Below, piece by piece: positions 26,506 to 36,536 of a DNA stretch of 64,000 bases (its first letter is position 1; each line of letters opens with the position of its first letter). Source of the stretch: Streptococcus equi subsp. equi (GTDB taxonomy: Bacteria; Bacillota; Bacilli; Lactobacillales; Streptococcaceae). Both the position numbers and the translations under genes were made by a program. The stretch is taken from positions 2,046,001 to 2,110,000 of the forward strand of contig LR134389.1 of assembly GCA_900637675.1 (NCBI GenBank), read 5' to 3'. The notes under the pieces are model-generated. The model saw only the letters and a program-made list of their open reading frames with translations, did not search any database and was not told the origin of the DNA.

Positions 26506-28487
26506 TAAATACCTCCGTTTCCGTCAAAAATAATATCTGGGTTTTCCGCCCAGTCCAAAATTAAATCAGCATTATTACCATCAACCACATCTCTATAACT
26601 CATCCCCAGAGCCATATTTCGCACCTCCGACGCATTTAAATCTACTTGCTTAGATTTGTACCAGTCACCACTTAAAGTGACTGAGTAGCTCAAAGGATAG
26701 ACGTTGATGACCTCTGTGTCCTTAATTAGAGTAAAAGTCTCAGGCTCCATTTTTGCCTTAGTAGGTGTCAGTACCAGTTTAACTCCCTTATTATTAGCTT
26801 GGATCAGCGTGATAGCCACTTTTTTGAGCGGCTCACATGTCTGACTAAAGCTGATTGTGTAAGTCTCGCCACGCTTGAAACCACCATCATTAGCTTCTAC
26901 CTCGATAAAATCCTCATCAATTTTTTTAACACGATTAGGCTCACCGACCAGCAAATTTTTGTTGTAGCGTGTCTTACCGTTGTTCCCTAAAATTTCGGCA
27001 GTTAAACGAGATTCTTCGCTTGTCTCACTCACTCTATTTTTGAGGTCATCAAAGCTTTGTTTAATAGACGGGATGTCATCAACTTTTATAGCCTCTGTGA
27101 TTTTTTTAATCGCTTCCTCTGGTAACGCTAGGTTTTTGAGGGCGGCTCTAAATTCTTCAAGCTCTTTATCGGTGCGTTGGTTGATTTCTTCCTGTGCTTT
27201 TTTGGCTTTTTCGATCGCCTCAGAGATTTGTTTTTCGAGGTCTTCACGCCATCGTTCTGGGTCGTTCACAACCTCAGGTTCTTCCCACTCAGCACCATTC
27301 CAGAAATACATTCTAGTAGTATCGCCAACTTTTAGGAATAATATGTCTCCTTTTTTTAAGGTTCCTTTTGGTTCATCTTTGGGCATTTCTGTGCCACCGT
27401 AAACAGTATTTTTCCCGTCAGCAGATACTAGTGCTTGTGTTGCTACTTCAATTGCAGAAGCAATATCTGCATCTATCTGATTGATTCTACTGTTTATAGA
27501 CAGACTTCCTACGCTTTGTTTTTTCACAGATCCGATATCATTACAAGTGACTTCATGTTTTACTAAAGCTCCAGTTGCGTCGTAGTAGCTTGTAAAAGAA
27601 ACTATCCGTATACGCTCTTGAAAACCTAAAGTCTCATTTATCGCCATAATGTAGTCACCAGCAACCGGCCTCTCACATCTATACCCAGCTCTCGTTAAAT
27701 CTTCCATATCAATTTTTACTGATATCTTATATGAATTTTCAACATTACTTTTTAAAGCTTCTTTTAGATTATCTGCCACCGTGAAGCGCTCATCCGTCAG
27801 AGGCGCCCCTTCAAGTCGACCGTACTCCTTGGCAAGAGGACTTTCGTATTCCGCCTCAAGTCTCCCCTTAGAGTGGTCCTCTGGGTCGGTCCATGCACCA
27901 AAGCCTTTCTGATAGGTAATAAAGCTATCAATATTCTTTTCAATGGTAAGGTCATTCATGTTGAAATTTTTTCGTACCACTGTTGACAGATCAGTACCTA
28001 TGTTTTTTAATAGCCGAACAACTTTCCCGCTGACTGAAAATTCAAGTCCGGTCGCTTTAATAATCTCATTGAATAAATCTAACCTGGACTTATAATTAAA
28101 AGATTGTTTTCTAAATGCGTTCACACCTACTTCTAGCTTATAGCGGTACCCACTACCTTTAAATACTGTCTCTAGATAGGTATCAATGGTATGAGACCCA
28201 TCTCCGAGACCCTCATAGATACTACTCTTGCTGAAGTCCCAAAAAAATTGGTGTATGGCATCAAACGAAACTTGCGTTTTTTGACCAACATCAACAGGCT
28301 TTGCGTAAATAACAACGTAATACTCATCTTCAAATCTAAGTCGCCACCCTCTATCGATATTATTGAGGACATCACTGTTTGTATAAATTTCCCCGCTCAC
28401 TGAGCGCTCACCATTAACAGCATTAGTATGCCTAATGACACTAATGACCCCATACTCAATGTCACGATGATCCAAAAAAGTAATCAT
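26505..28487 (-). CDS. prophage tail-associated protein (tail endopeptidase/Tal family)
   Basis: A 660-residue protein whose first ~370 residues (MITFLDHRDIEYGVISVIRH to KHEVTCNDIG) form the prophage tail protein domain that closes the tail tube. A helical region (KAKKAQEEINQRTDKELEEF) and a C-terminal beta domain follow. It lies between Dit and HylP, the canonical Tal position. Whether it has peptidase activity is not visible. Its ATG follows the Dit stop by 9 bases. Confidence 0.85.
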   Translation of the reverse strand: MITFLDHRDIEYGVISVIRHTNAVNGERSVSGEIYTNSDVLNNIDRGWRLRFEDEYYVVIYAKPVDVGQKTQVSFDAIHQFFWDFSKSSIYEGLGDGSHTIDTYLETVFKGSGYRYKLEVGVNAFRKQSFNYKSRLDLFNEIIKATGLEFSVSGKVVRLLKNIGTDLSTVVRKNFNMNDLTIEKNIDSFITYQKGFGAWTDPEDHSKGRLEAEYESPLAKEYGRLEGAPLTDERFTVADNLKEALKSNVENSYKISVKIDMEDLTRAGYRCERPVAGDYIMAINETLGFQERIRIVSFTSYYDATGALVKHEVTCNDIGSVKKQSVGSLSINSRINQIDADIASAIEVATQALVSADGKNTVYGGTEMPKDEPKGTLKKGDILFLKVGDTTRMYFWNGAEWEEPEVVNDPERWREDLEKQISEAIEKAKKAQEEINQRTDKELEEFRAALKNLALPEEAIKKITEAIKVDDIPSIKQSFDDLKNRVSETSEESRLTAEILGNNGKTRYNKNLLVGEPNRVKKIDEDFIEVEANDGGFKRGETYTISFSQTCEPLKKVAITLIQANNKGVKLVLTPTKAKMEPETFTLIKDTEVINVYPLSYSVTLSGDWYKSKQVDLNASEVRNMALGMSYRDVVDGNNADLILDWAENPDIIFDGNGGI

Positions 28488-28496
28488 TAGACCTCC

Positions 28497-29339
28497 CTAT
28501 TTATACAACTCTACAAAATTTAAAATCCTAATCGTGCCAAGAAAATCCGTTTTGTAAGTAATTCTCTTGTTAGGATTAGGATTGAAGATAAAATACTCAT
28601 AGTTCGTTTTAGCATTGACATAATTTCCGTTTAGTGTGGTAGCTATGCCTGTCAAAAGTAATTTATCACTATTTTGTAGCTGGCTATTCTGCTTAAACTC
28701 AAAGCGCCTGCCATCAATTTCAATATAAAAATTAGTCTGACCTCCAGAAGGAGTAAGCTCTATAATAAAAGGCCACTCTAGCTGACTTGCTTTAGCGGTT
28801 CCTGCATAGGCAAAACTGCCCCCTGATAGAGTTATGTCCTTTGGCTTTGTCTCACCGAAAGGTAATTCAGCAGTTCTTAGCGCGAAGGAAAGATTATATT
28901 TTAGTCCTTGACTGGTTTTTCCTATAAATTCATAAGCGATAGTGTCGTCTAAGATGACTTTAAATCTATATTTCCAAGGTTTATGAGGAGAGCCAATAAG
29001 TTGCAGGTCTCCTGTGCTTTCCCCTGGAAGCTCAAAGTTAAATAGATCTGAGTTTTCAGGGTACATCTTAGTCACGTAGAAAGGTTCGTCAACAACAAGC
29101 AGAGCGTTTAGTTCGTCCTGTTTGTCCAAAAGTCTTTCCACGTTGCTTACCGTCACTCTTCCTTTGACCTTAAGCGTTTTAGTCGTAAAAGTAGCCCCAT
29201 CGTAGATGTAACCACTCCTTCCTTTGACTGCTCGGTGTGATACAGATAGTAAAGGAGCGCTATCTTCAATAGCAATATTATAAATACCAAAGTCAGACAA
29301 CCTAGTTGCCTGACTCTCTTTTTCTATTAATAAATCCAA
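28497..29339 (-). CDS. distal tail protein (Dit)
   Basis: A 280-residue Sipho_tail-family protein. The N-terminal half reads LIEKESQATRLSDFGIYNIA to PHKPWKYRFKVILDD, and the C-terminal galectin-like half ends FLGTIRILNFVELYK. Dit forms the hexameric hub joining tail tube and tail tip. It follows the tape-measure gene by 11 bases, as expected. Confidence 0.88.
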   Translation of the reverse strand: MDLLIEKESQATRLSDFGIYNIAIEDSAPLLSVSHRAVKGRSGYIYDGATFTTKTLKVKGRVTVSNVERLLDKQDELNALLVVDEPFYVTKMYPENSDLFNFELPGESTGDLQLIGSPHKPWKYRFKVILDDTIAYEFIGKTSQGLKYNLSFALRTAELPFGETKPKDITLSGGSFAYAGTAKASQLEWPFIIELTPSGGQTNFYIEIDGRRFEFKQNSQLQNSDKLLLTGIATTLNGNYVNAKTNYEYFIFNPNPNKRITYKTDFLGTIRILNFVELYK

Positions 29340-29350
29340 AATACTCCCTT

Positions 29351-32300
29351 CTAGTCAAAAACAAAATAAGAATCTTTAGATTGCTCTCTTGATTCTTTTT
29401 CTTTAACAGCCGTGTAAATTTTATCTCCAACAATCTCATTATGCACTTCAAAGATAGGCTCTGACAATTGAGACTGCCTAACCTCTTCGCTAAGATTATC
29501 AAGAGAGGTATTGATTCCACTATTATTAACTTTAGCAGATGTTGAAACAGTACTATTTACCCCCCAGTTTTGATCAGTAACTGCTGTTGCGTATGCTTTA
29601 CCTAGGCTATTGATCTCACCTATCCACTCTGCCATACCGAGGGCAAACCCCTCTCCAGTAAATGCACCTAGTGTTTTAGTGACACGAGATGGTGAGTGAA
29701 TATCTAAAGCGCGTCTAATTGTTGCTGCTACATTAGCGGCAATGCTGTTAGCTATTGCGTAGATTGTGCCTGCGCTACTAGCTAGACCATTAGCAAAACC
29801 TTGACCTGCATAAGCTCCTGCAGAAGACATCTGCCCTGCCAAAGCCCTGAATATTGAGAGGATCTTCTGACAAGCATTATTAGACACCGCGGTTGCACGA
29901 GACATCCCAGAAGTCACTGAACTTACAAGGTTTGCCATAGATTGCTTTGCAGTACTGTTAATGCTACTAAATCCTGTTTTAACCGCATTGGCTATCCCAT
30001 TCATTGAGGTTGTTGCTGAAGTCTTCGCCTTATTGAAGCCAGACTCGACCGCCGAGGACAACCTATTAACGCTTGAGGTTGCAGAGGTTGCTGCAGAAGA
30101 CATTTCGCTTGTCACACTATTAGACAGACCAGAGGCTGCTTTAGTTGAGTTTGACTGCATTGATGCCAGGCTGTTACTCACCCCTGAGCTCATAGCTTGC
30201 GCCTGAGAAGTTGCACCTGTGCTAGCAGCTCCCATGTTCGCACCAACACCACTAGCTAAGCTGAGCGTATGATTAATGGCGTCTAGATTCATTGAAGAAG
30301 TCGCACCATTAACCCCTGAAGCCATTTCTCGAGCCTGAGTAGTAGCGTTTATATTAGCGACAGACATATTAGTGCTAATGCCACTCGCAAGAGACATCGA
30401 ATCATTCAACCCCTGAAGACTCATCGTTCCTGTCTGAGCATTAACGTTATTAGCCATCTGTGTGGCATTTGATGTAGCGTTTATATTAGCAAGCTCTGTA
30501 TTTTGACTAATGCTATTAAGCATAGATGTCGTATCTGTATTAGCTTGATTAGCCATAGCTGTCGTTTGCATCCCAACATTCATGGCCATGACCGTGGCGT
30601 CCGCAGAGACTTTAGCTGTACTTGTGGAACTCTTACCTGTGATTTGGTCCCACATCGAACTGAATCCGCTCTTAATACCTTCCCAAACTCCTGAAAGAGC
30701 GTTTGGGATAGCCCCTAACATGGCTTTACCGAGCCCCATAATTAATTGAATACCCGCAGAAATAATCTGTGGAAGCCCCTTTATCAAGGCTACGGCTAGT
30801 TGCGCAACAAGCTGAATGCCTGCTGCGATAATCTGAGGTAGAGCTTGCGTCAGTCCAGAAGCTAAAGACTGTATAATCTGTACAGCAGATTGTGCAATCT
30901 GGGGTAGATTTTGAATAATCCCCTGCACAAGGCTAATAATGATTTGAATGCCACCTTGAAGTAACTGCGGTAAAAACTGTACAATTCCAGATACAAAACT
31001 CGTAATGACTTGAGTAGCTATCTGCAGAACAGTTGGCAACATTTGAGTAATTCCCTGTACAAGATTCACCAAAATAGCTATACCGTTGCTAATAATACTA
31101 GGAAGGTTAGCCTGTAAACTATTCCCAAAACTATCAATAATTTGCTGGGCTTGCTGGATAATAAGAGGTATATTTTGAACTATGCCGTTGACAACATTTA
31201 ATAATAGCTCCATTCCAACAGAAATAAGCTGCGGCAATGCACTCGCAATTGAACTAACAAAACTACCAATGATTTTTATTGCTGAACTAATTAAATTCGT
31301 TGCATTTTGTCCAATACCTTGGACGAGACTCGTAATTAGCTGAACGCCAGCTTGAATTATAACTGGTAATAACACTGCGATAGCATTTGCAAATTTAGCA
31401 ATCAATTGAGTGCCACTAGCTATCAAAACTGGTATTTTAGAAGTAATTCCTTTTACAAGGCCTTGAATAATGCCAGGACCTTTTGTAACTGCGGTGTTAA
31501 GTAGCTGCTCGATTTGTGCGCCAAACTGACTATTAATCAAACCAAGTCCTGCCACCACAAGACCTAGAATAGCGGCCGGTCCTATGGCCGCCAGTGCTAA
31601 ACTCACAAGACTGGACATTGCGCTTGTCATAGTTCCAAGCACAGATAGCCCACGCCCTGCTGCGGTAGCAAAAACGCCAGGTAATCCGCTTAGAGTTGCC
31701 GCAAAGGCACCAACAACGCCGCTGGCACTAGCTATCCCACTAGAAATTATGCCGCCAAACGCCCCGACAGAAGTCCCTAAGCTTCCTAAAGCTAGACCAA
31801 CTTTTCCGAATAGAGAAAGCAAAGGCATTATCGTTGATATAGCGCTAGCGGGGTTCATCACTGCCCAAAGGGCAATGACTTTAGGAGCTAAAGAAGTGAT
31901 TTTTGCTTTTAGATTATCAAAAGCCTGCTCTGATAATTCACCAGTATGTGCAAAATCTCCAAAAACAATATTAATAAGAGCAAACACCTCTTTAACGCTG
32001 GCGCCTAATGGGCTAAAGTCAATATTGATAGACTGTTTTAGCCTAGCGAATGCTGCAACTGCATTTGGAATAAGAGAATTAATCGTATCAAAAACACTGG
32101 TTATTGCTGGCTTCAGACTAAGAAGTGTTTCAGCAATGGTCTTCATGCCATTAGCTTTAGCCGCTTCATCAAAGGCTGAAATCATACCTGCTACGCCTTT
32201 TACGACGGCGGTATGTACGTTCTTCCATGCAGTTCGGATTCCACCAGCCGATGATTGGGCCATCTCTGCAAATCCGCCTTGGGCATCGTTAAGCTCAATC

Positions 32301-33733
32301 ATTTTATCTGCGAACTCTTGTGCAGTGATTTTGCCATCAGATAAGACTGATTTTAAATCTTGTACGCCATTTTTACCAAAACCGAAGGCTTCCGCCATTT
32401 TAGACATTAAACCTGGCGCAGCTTCTGATACAGAGTTAAACTCTTCAGCTTGAATTTTTCCAGACCCCAACGACTGGTTAAACTGCCTGAGTGCTTGCTC
32501 AGCCCCTTCAGTTGTTGCCCCGTAACCGATCATTGCGTTATTGAAGGCGAGGGCTAAACTAGTCCCTTTATCTAAACTTCCTGTGGTTATGGCGAGCTGT
32601 TGAGCGCTTTTTACAGCACTGTCTAGAGGAGTTGGCAGACCTTCAATTCCTTTTGATAGCTTATCAATTGATGCCTTAGATTGTTCAGCAGAATACCCAA
32701 ATAGCGCCATCGTTTTCGGAAAGCGGTTCATGGTATCAACGCGACTAACCGCCCCGTCTATTGCCCCAGTAATAGCGTGCATAGCTTTTTGAGCAACAGC
32801 CATTAAACTAAAGGCCTGCACGATGCTCATCACTGTACTTTTGAGTCTCTCTCCAGCAGAAGAGGTATTGGCGAATTTCTGGCTTATTCCATTCAAGGAA
32901 GTAGCCGCAGAACTAGACATTCTGCTAAAACCATTGCTAAGACTGCTCCCTATTTTACTTGATAAATTAGCTAAACTTGAGGTCAGCCGACCAAACAAAC
33001 TAGTACTCACTTTGTTTGCGAAAGCAGACGCCTTAGCTGATACAGAACTAAAAAAATTATTCCATGACTGTAAGGCTGGGTTCAAGACTTGCTGACCAAG
33101 TGAATTAGAAATCTTCCCTCCAACAGACTGTATAGAGCTATTCAAGGTAGAAACGGATGAGGCAATTTTTCTAAACGCTGTTCCGAATGGTCGCGGAAGC
33201 TTGCCTGCGACCGTTTCGAATATTGCAGATAAGTTATTAAGCTTACTACTTGCCCTCTGAGTTAAGATATCAACTCCAGTCGCAGCCTTGGCAAATGCAG
33301 ATCTTATCTTACCAATACCCACAAGATTCTGAAGTTGCATTTTTGTTTGATTAATGAAACCGGTTAAGTTACCCCGTATTTTGTCAATAACACTTGCAAC
33401 TGGAATAATGATTTTTTGAAAACCATTCTTTATGGGTTCGGGAATTTTTTCGCCAATGGAAGCTGCTATGCGTTGAATTTCACCAATGCTCAGTTTTAAA
33501 CCAGTAGCGTAGGCAGAGCCAAGTCTCTTCCCGAGCGATTCGCCGTTGTTCGCCAGTTGGGCCATGATTTGTCCAATGATTTGAACCATTTTATTACTAC
33601 TGTTAACCGCTGTATCTTGGGCTTTTCTGAAAGTATTCTGAGTCGTACTAACAATACGAGCCATGGCCTGCTCATAGTCCTTTGTGTTGGCACCAACATC
33701 AGCGAAAATAGAACCATCAAATGTTCCTGGCAT
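29351..33733 (-). CDS. tail tape measure protein
   Basis: At 1460 residues this is the largest phage gene, and its length sets the tail length. The N-terminal TMP core contains TPLDSAVKSAQQLAITTGS and a conserved helical region (residues ~340-560), then hydrophobic repeats. Residues ~790-1010 hold tandem ~37-residue units of the type LVQGIIQNLPQIAQSAVQII. Residues ~1080-1210 hold a second set (NATQMANNVNAQTGTMSLQG and relatives). The last ~100 residues (AIANSIAANVAATIRRAL) are the common TMP end. It follows the tail-chaperone frames. Confidence 0.93.
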   Translation of the reverse strand: MPGTFDGSIFADVGANTKDYEQAMARIVSTTQNTFRKAQDTAVNSSNKMVQIIGQIMAQLANNGESLGKRLGSAYATGLKLSIGEIQRIAASIGEKIPEPIKNGFQKIIIPVASVIDKIRGNLTGFINQTKMQLQNLVGIGKIRSAFAKAATGVDILTQRASSKLNNLSAIFETVAGKLPRPFGTAFRKIASSVSTLNSSIQSVGGKISNSLGQQVLNPALQSWNNFFSSVSAKASAFANKVSTSLFGRLTSSLANLSSKIGSSLSNGFSRMSSSAATSLNGISQKFANTSSAGERLKSTVMSIVQAFSLMAVAQKAMHAITGAIDGAVSRVDTMNRFPKTMALFGYSAEQSKASIDKLSKGIEGLPTPLDSAVKSAQQLAITTGSLDKGTSLALAFNNAMIGYGATTEGAEQALRQFNQSLGSGKIQAEEFNSVSEAAPGLMSKMAEAFGFGKNGVQDLKSVLSDGKITAQEFADKMIELNDAQGGFAEMAQSSAGGIRTAWKNVHTAVVKGVAGMISAFDEAAKANGMKTIAETLLSLKPAITSVFDTINSLIPNAVAAFARLKQSINIDFSPLGASVKEVFALINIVFGDFAHTGELSEQAFDNLKAKITSLAPKVIALWAVMNPASAISTIMPLLSLFGKVGLALGSLGTSVGAFGGIISSGIASASGVVGAFAATLSGLPGVFATAAGRGLSVLGTMTSAMSSLVSLALAAIGPAAILGLVVAGLGLINSQFGAQIEQLLNTAVTKGPGIIQGLVKGITSKIPVLIASGTQLIAKFANAIAVLLPVIIQAGVQLITSLVQGIGQNATNLISSAIKIIGSFVSSIASALPQLISVGMELLLNVVNGIVQNIPLIIQQAQQIIDSFGNSLQANLPSIISNGIAILVNLVQGITQMLPTVLQIATQVITSFVSGIVQFLPQLLQGGIQIIISLVQGIIQNLPQIAQSAVQIIQSLASGLTQALPQIIAAGIQLVAQLAVALIKGLPQIISAGIQLIMGLGKAMLGAIPNALSGVWEGIKSGFSSMWDQITGKSSTSTAKVSADATVMAMNVGMQTTAMANQANTDTTSMLNSISQNTELANINATSNATQMANNVNAQTGTMSLQGLNDSMSLASGISTNMSVANINATTQAREMASGVNGATSSMNLDAINHTLSLASGVGANMGAASTGATSQAQAMSSGVSNSLASMQSNSTKAASGLSNSVTSEMSSAATSATSSVNRLSSAVESGFNKAKTSATTSMNGIANAVKTGFSSINSTAKQSMANLVSSVTSGMSRATAVSNNACQKILSIFRALAGQMSSAGAYAGQGFANGLASSAGTIYAIANSIAANVAATIRRALDIHSPSRVTKTLGAFTGEGFALGMAEWIGEINSLGKAYATAVTDQNWGVNSTVSTSAKVNNSGINTSLDNLSEEVRQSQLSEPIFEVHNEIVGDKIYTAVKEKESREQSKDSYFVFD

Positions 33734-33747
33734 CTACTCCTCCTTAT

Positions 33748-33981
33748 CTATCTATTTTGAAAATGATTATTAAGCATTTGTATTCTCTCAACAATACTGC
33801 TATCACTATCGGCTTGGCTACGGCTAGCTTTTTGATACGATCTTTTGATAGTTAGCCTATGCTTATCGTATTTGAGCTTACCTACATCAACCTTTTTAGC
33901 ATTTAATGTATATCTAAGCTTTAGAGACAATTCAGAGAGGTTCTCGCGCTCAGCAAGCTGCTTATACTCAAGCCCCTCCAT
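33748..33981 (-). CDS. tail assembly chaperone, T-type downstream frame
   Basis: The frame reads MEGLEYKQLAERENLSELSL and ends NNHFQNR. It stays open well upstream of the ATG (NEQRSILVNCARLGLTDIDT before it), overlapping the end of the G-type gene in the -1 frame. This is the classic arrangement in which a ribosomal frameshift makes a G-T fusion that chaperones the tape measure protein. No canonical slippery heptamer was found, so the site is undecided. The independent 77-residue product is less likely than the fusion. Confidence 0.65.
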   Translation of the reverse strand: MEGLEYKQLAERENLSELSLKLRYTLNAKKVDVGKLKYDKHRLTIKRSYQKASRSQADSDSSIVERIQMLNNHFQNR

Positions 33982-34055
33982 AATAGCCTCTAGCTCCCAC
34001 TTAGTACATTTATAGATAGTATCAATGTCTGTGAGCCCTAGCCGTGCGCAATTTA

Positions 34056-34511
34056 CTAAGATACTGCGTTGCTCATTCTTCCAATCATGTCTTCGATAAT
34101 TTGGATTTGAGTTGCGTCCATATCGTCCTTCGCTTTGAGATAACGAGCTGATTTCTCCATGTTTTCGATATATTTCAAAATCTTCGCTCTGAAAAAACCA
34201 GAATCAACCATTTCTTTTTCAATCTCAGCAAACAACCCTTCTGTTGTTCCTTCTTCATCAACAGCTTCTGCAATTGCATCTAGAATTTCATCTTCAGTTA
34301 GCGCTTTTTTTCCGCTTCCCGCAGATAAACGCACAAGGTCAACAATGGCGCTTTCATTACGCTCTAAGATATTGAAAAACAAAGCACCAACACCATCTGC
34401 ATTGCGCTCTCCTGTTTCTGGGTTAATTGTTCCTAGTTTATTATTGATCTTAAACATAGTTTTAAAATCAAATTTAATATCGATATTTCGTTTTGCTGCT
34501 GTAAATTCCAT
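34056..34511 (-). CDS. tail assembly chaperone, G-type (Gp13-like)
   Basis: A 151-residue helical protein starts MEFTAAKRNIDIKFDFKTMF and ends MIGRMSNAVS. It lies between the major tail protein and the tape measure gene, the fixed place of the G protein in siphoviruses. The downstream -1 frame supplies the T domain. The ATG follows AAAGGAG. Confidence 0.8.
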   Translation of the reverse strand: MEFTAAKRNIDIKFDFKTMFKINNKLGTINPETGERNADGVGALFFNILERNESAIVDLVRLSAGSGKKALTEDEILDAIAEAVDEEGTTEGLFAEIEKEMVDSGFFRAKILKYIENMEKSARYLKAKDDMDATQIQIIEDMIGRMSNAVS

Positions 34512-34564
34512 TATTTTATCTCCTTTTTAAATCAAAATGGGGTAGCAGTTGCCACCCCTGTGTG

Positions 34565-35164
34565 CTATTTAGTGATATTATCGTAGTCGCCAGTAGTATC
34601 ACCCGGATTTTGATAGCCGTATACATTTTCTAGCATTTCAATTTCTTCTTTCGTGAGAGGGAATTTACCATCTTGTAAGGCCCCTACAATGTTAGCGGTG
34701 TAGGACATTTCTACTAAGTCTGAAATACCAGTACCGCGTTCGATTTCGTCAATCTTGGCGTACCCAAACTTAGCAGGGTAAACATCTTTCTTGGGTCCAG
34801 TCGATTCAGGAATTTGAATCTGTTCTTTGACACTTTCGTCGGCAATAACTTCCCAAATTTTGATAGATTTACCTGTTTTCTTAGCTTCCTCGATGACAGC
34901 AACAGATGGATCTGTCGGTACAAAGTACGTTGTCAAATCAATAGAGTGTTCATCTGTAGCCTTCTCAATAACGCGACCTTGTTGGGTTTGCTCATCAATG
35001 TATTCACCACCCATGGTTGTAGTACCATCGGTACGATAGGCTGGCAACAGAGCCTGACTTTTCTTTGGTGCATCAACTGATTGTATAAAGTAAAAAATCT
35101 TTTTTCCTACAATCGGTTTACCTGTTGTAATTTCAATAGTTGTTCCTTTTTTTGTGTTTGCCAT
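34565..35164 (-). CDS. major tail protein
   Basis: A 199-residue tail-tube subunit (MANTKKGTTIEITTGKPIVG onward; VEMSYTANIVGALQDGKFPL near the C-terminus) resembling phi13-type major tail proteins. The location between the tail-terminator gene and the chaperones is diagnostic. AAAGGGGAC precedes the ATG. Confidence 0.87.
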   Translation of the reverse strand: MANTKKGTTIEITTGKPIVGKKIFYFIQSVDAPKKSQALLPAYRTDGTTTMGGEYIDEQTQQGRVIEKATDEHSIDLTTYFVPTDPSVAVIEEAKKTGKSIKIWEVIADESVKEQIQIPESTGPKKDVYPAKFGYAKIDEIERGTGISDLVEMSYTANIVGALQDGKFPLTKEEIEMLENVYGYQNPGDTTGDYDNITK

Positions 35165-35175
35165 TTAGGTCCCCT

Positions 35176-35535
35176 TTAAAATAGTGTTTCTGTAATGTTG
35201 ATAGCAACTCTATAGACTTCTCGTCCTATTGAATTATCTACCAAAATCTGAGCCTTTATTTGGTTATTTCGCCCAAGCAGTCTAAGCATGCGAGATTTTA
35301 TCTCTTCTGCATCCAAACGACTATCGCCAGGTAAGAAAGCATCGATATTCAGGCTAAAATCATCAATAACTGCTCCAGTTTGAGCTGTTTTTGACAAGTC
35401 TGATATATTTGTACCTACAACAATAAAAGGCTCTAAAACGTCTGATTTAGGCAATTTAAAATAGATTGGTATGTCTAAAACTCCCAATCTATTTTTTACC
35501 TTTTTTAAATATAGTGTTTCCAGTGAGTAATCCAT
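35176..35535 (-). CDS. tail terminator/tail completion protein
   Basis: A 119-residue protein (MDYSLETLYLKKVKNRLGVL) sits immediately before the major tail protein, where the tail terminator that caps the tube is found. The segment FIVVGTNISDLSKT resembles DUF-type tail completion proteins. The assignment is mainly positional. Confidence 0.7.
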   Translation of the reverse strand: MDYSLETLYLKKVKNRLGVLDIPIYFKLPKSDVLEPFIVVGTNISDLSKTAQTGAVIDDFSLNIDAFLPGDSRLDAEEIKSRMLRLLGRNNQIKAQILVDNSIGREVYRVAINITETLF

Positions 35536-35538
35536 GCA

Positions 35539-35883
35539 TCACCTCTTAAACATTTTTTTGATATTAGCCATTAGCACAGGCCATTCTTTTCTCAGGGCAG
35601 GGTCTAAAAACGATTGTGCTTCCATTTTACGAGTACCTAATTCAAGATAAATAGAATATAAAGCAGGAGAAACCACTCTATAGTGTAAGAGTCGTTGTTG
35701 CTCACTGTAGATTTGAGCTCTCAGCCATCCAGTGTCAACCGGGGCTAGTATTTTAGCCTGTCTCTCAATCCTAGCAGCTGATTTACTAAGCTCTTTATCT
35801 ACAGCGATTCGTACTGACTTCTGCTTGCGCTCAACGCTGCGTAAAAACCTATCTAGGCCTCTCATCCGATAAATAAGACTCAT
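35539..35883 (-). CDS. HK97 gp10-type head-tail/tail component
   Basis: A 114-residue basic protein (MSLIYRMRGLDRFLRSVERK) carries the conserved APVDTGWLRAQI, a hallmark of the HK97-gp10-like family at the head-tail junction, and YSIYLELGTRKM. It overlaps the upstream gene by 4 bases and ends 3 bases before the next gene, as in a tightly packed head-tail connector module. Confidence 0.82.
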   Translation of the reverse strand: MSLIYRMRGLDRFLRSVERKQKSVRIAVDKELSKSAARIERQAKILAPVDTGWLRAQIYSEQQRLLHYRVVSPALYSIYLELGTRKMEAQSFLDPALRKEWPVLMANIKKMFKR

Positions 35884-36158
35884 ACATAAATAACCGTGCT
35901 ATTTTTATGGTGTGCTAGTCCCTTTATCAACCTCGATTTTCCCTTGTAGATAATCTTGCTAAAGCCGTCGTAATGGCCTTGCAAGTGCAACTTAAAAGCA
36001 TTCAAATCATATTTACCAAATAGCCCCATCTGTTCAGATTTTGTGAAAGTATTTTCCATACAGGGGATTTTCCCGCTAGGTTTTTCAACAGTTCTTTTAT
36101 CTAGAAAATCGTCCTGTTCATCGACATACACTAAGATTACTCTATCTTTATAGATCAT
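35880..36158 (-). CDS. putative minor capsid/head-tail stopper protein
   Basis: A 92-residue beta-rich protein (MIYKDRVILVYVDEQDDFLD) lies between the gp6-type connector and the gp10-type protein, the usual position of the head closure (stopper) protein. Assignment is by order and size; the sequence motif is weak. Confidence 0.65.
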   Translation of the reverse strand: MIYKDRVILVYVDEQDDFLDKRTVEKPSGKIPCMENTFTKSEQMGLFGKYDLNAFKLHLQGHYDGFSKIIYKGKSRLIKGLAHHKNSTVIYV

Positions 36159-36168
36159 TGTGTATCTC

Positions 36169-36525
36169 CTAAATAAATCTTGCTACCCCTTTGCCTGAAT
36201 ATACCTTCCCAATAGCAGCGCTTCTGAGTGTTGATTCATACTCTTTAAGGTAACTGTCCCACTTAAAAGTCTTTCCTTCTTCGCTATCTTCAACGGCTCC
36301 TTCTGAATTAATCCTATTAAACCGTTTAATAGCAACATCACGGACAATAAACCTCAATCTATCAGGAATTTTGGTGATTTCAGTTTCTGAGTATTCATTA
36401 AGTTTAGCTAGCACACGCTCTTTACTTTCATATATAGCAAGGGTGATGAGCTCATCTTGCGCACCATCACCCTTGGAAATACCTATAAAGAGTTTGATAT
36501 CGTCAATAAGTTGTTTATCACCCAT
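36169..36525 (-). CDS. head-tail connector (gp6-like)
   Basis: A 118-residue helical protein (MGDKQLIDDIKLFIGISKGD) carries DRLRFIVRDVAIKRFNR, typical of Phage_connect/gp6-type adaptor proteins that attach to the portal after packaging. It follows the major capsid gene by 11 bases. Confidence 0.8.
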   Translation of the reverse strand: MGDKQLIDDIKLFIGISKGDGAQDELITLAIYESKERVLAKLNEYSETEITKIPDRLRFIVRDVAIKRFNRINSEGAVEDSEEGKTFKWDSYLKEYESTLRSAAIGKVYSGKGVARFI

Positions 36526-36536
36526 ATAAATAGCCT

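Noticed and set aside
26980..27402. 140-codon plus-strand frame inside the tail protein gene
   Set aside because: It is a shadow of the Glu/Lys-rich coding region on the opposite strand.
31584..32453. 289-codon plus-strand frame inside the tape measure gene
   Set aside because: It is a mirror frame of the long Ala/Ser-rich coding strand, with no ribosome site and no recognisable protein.
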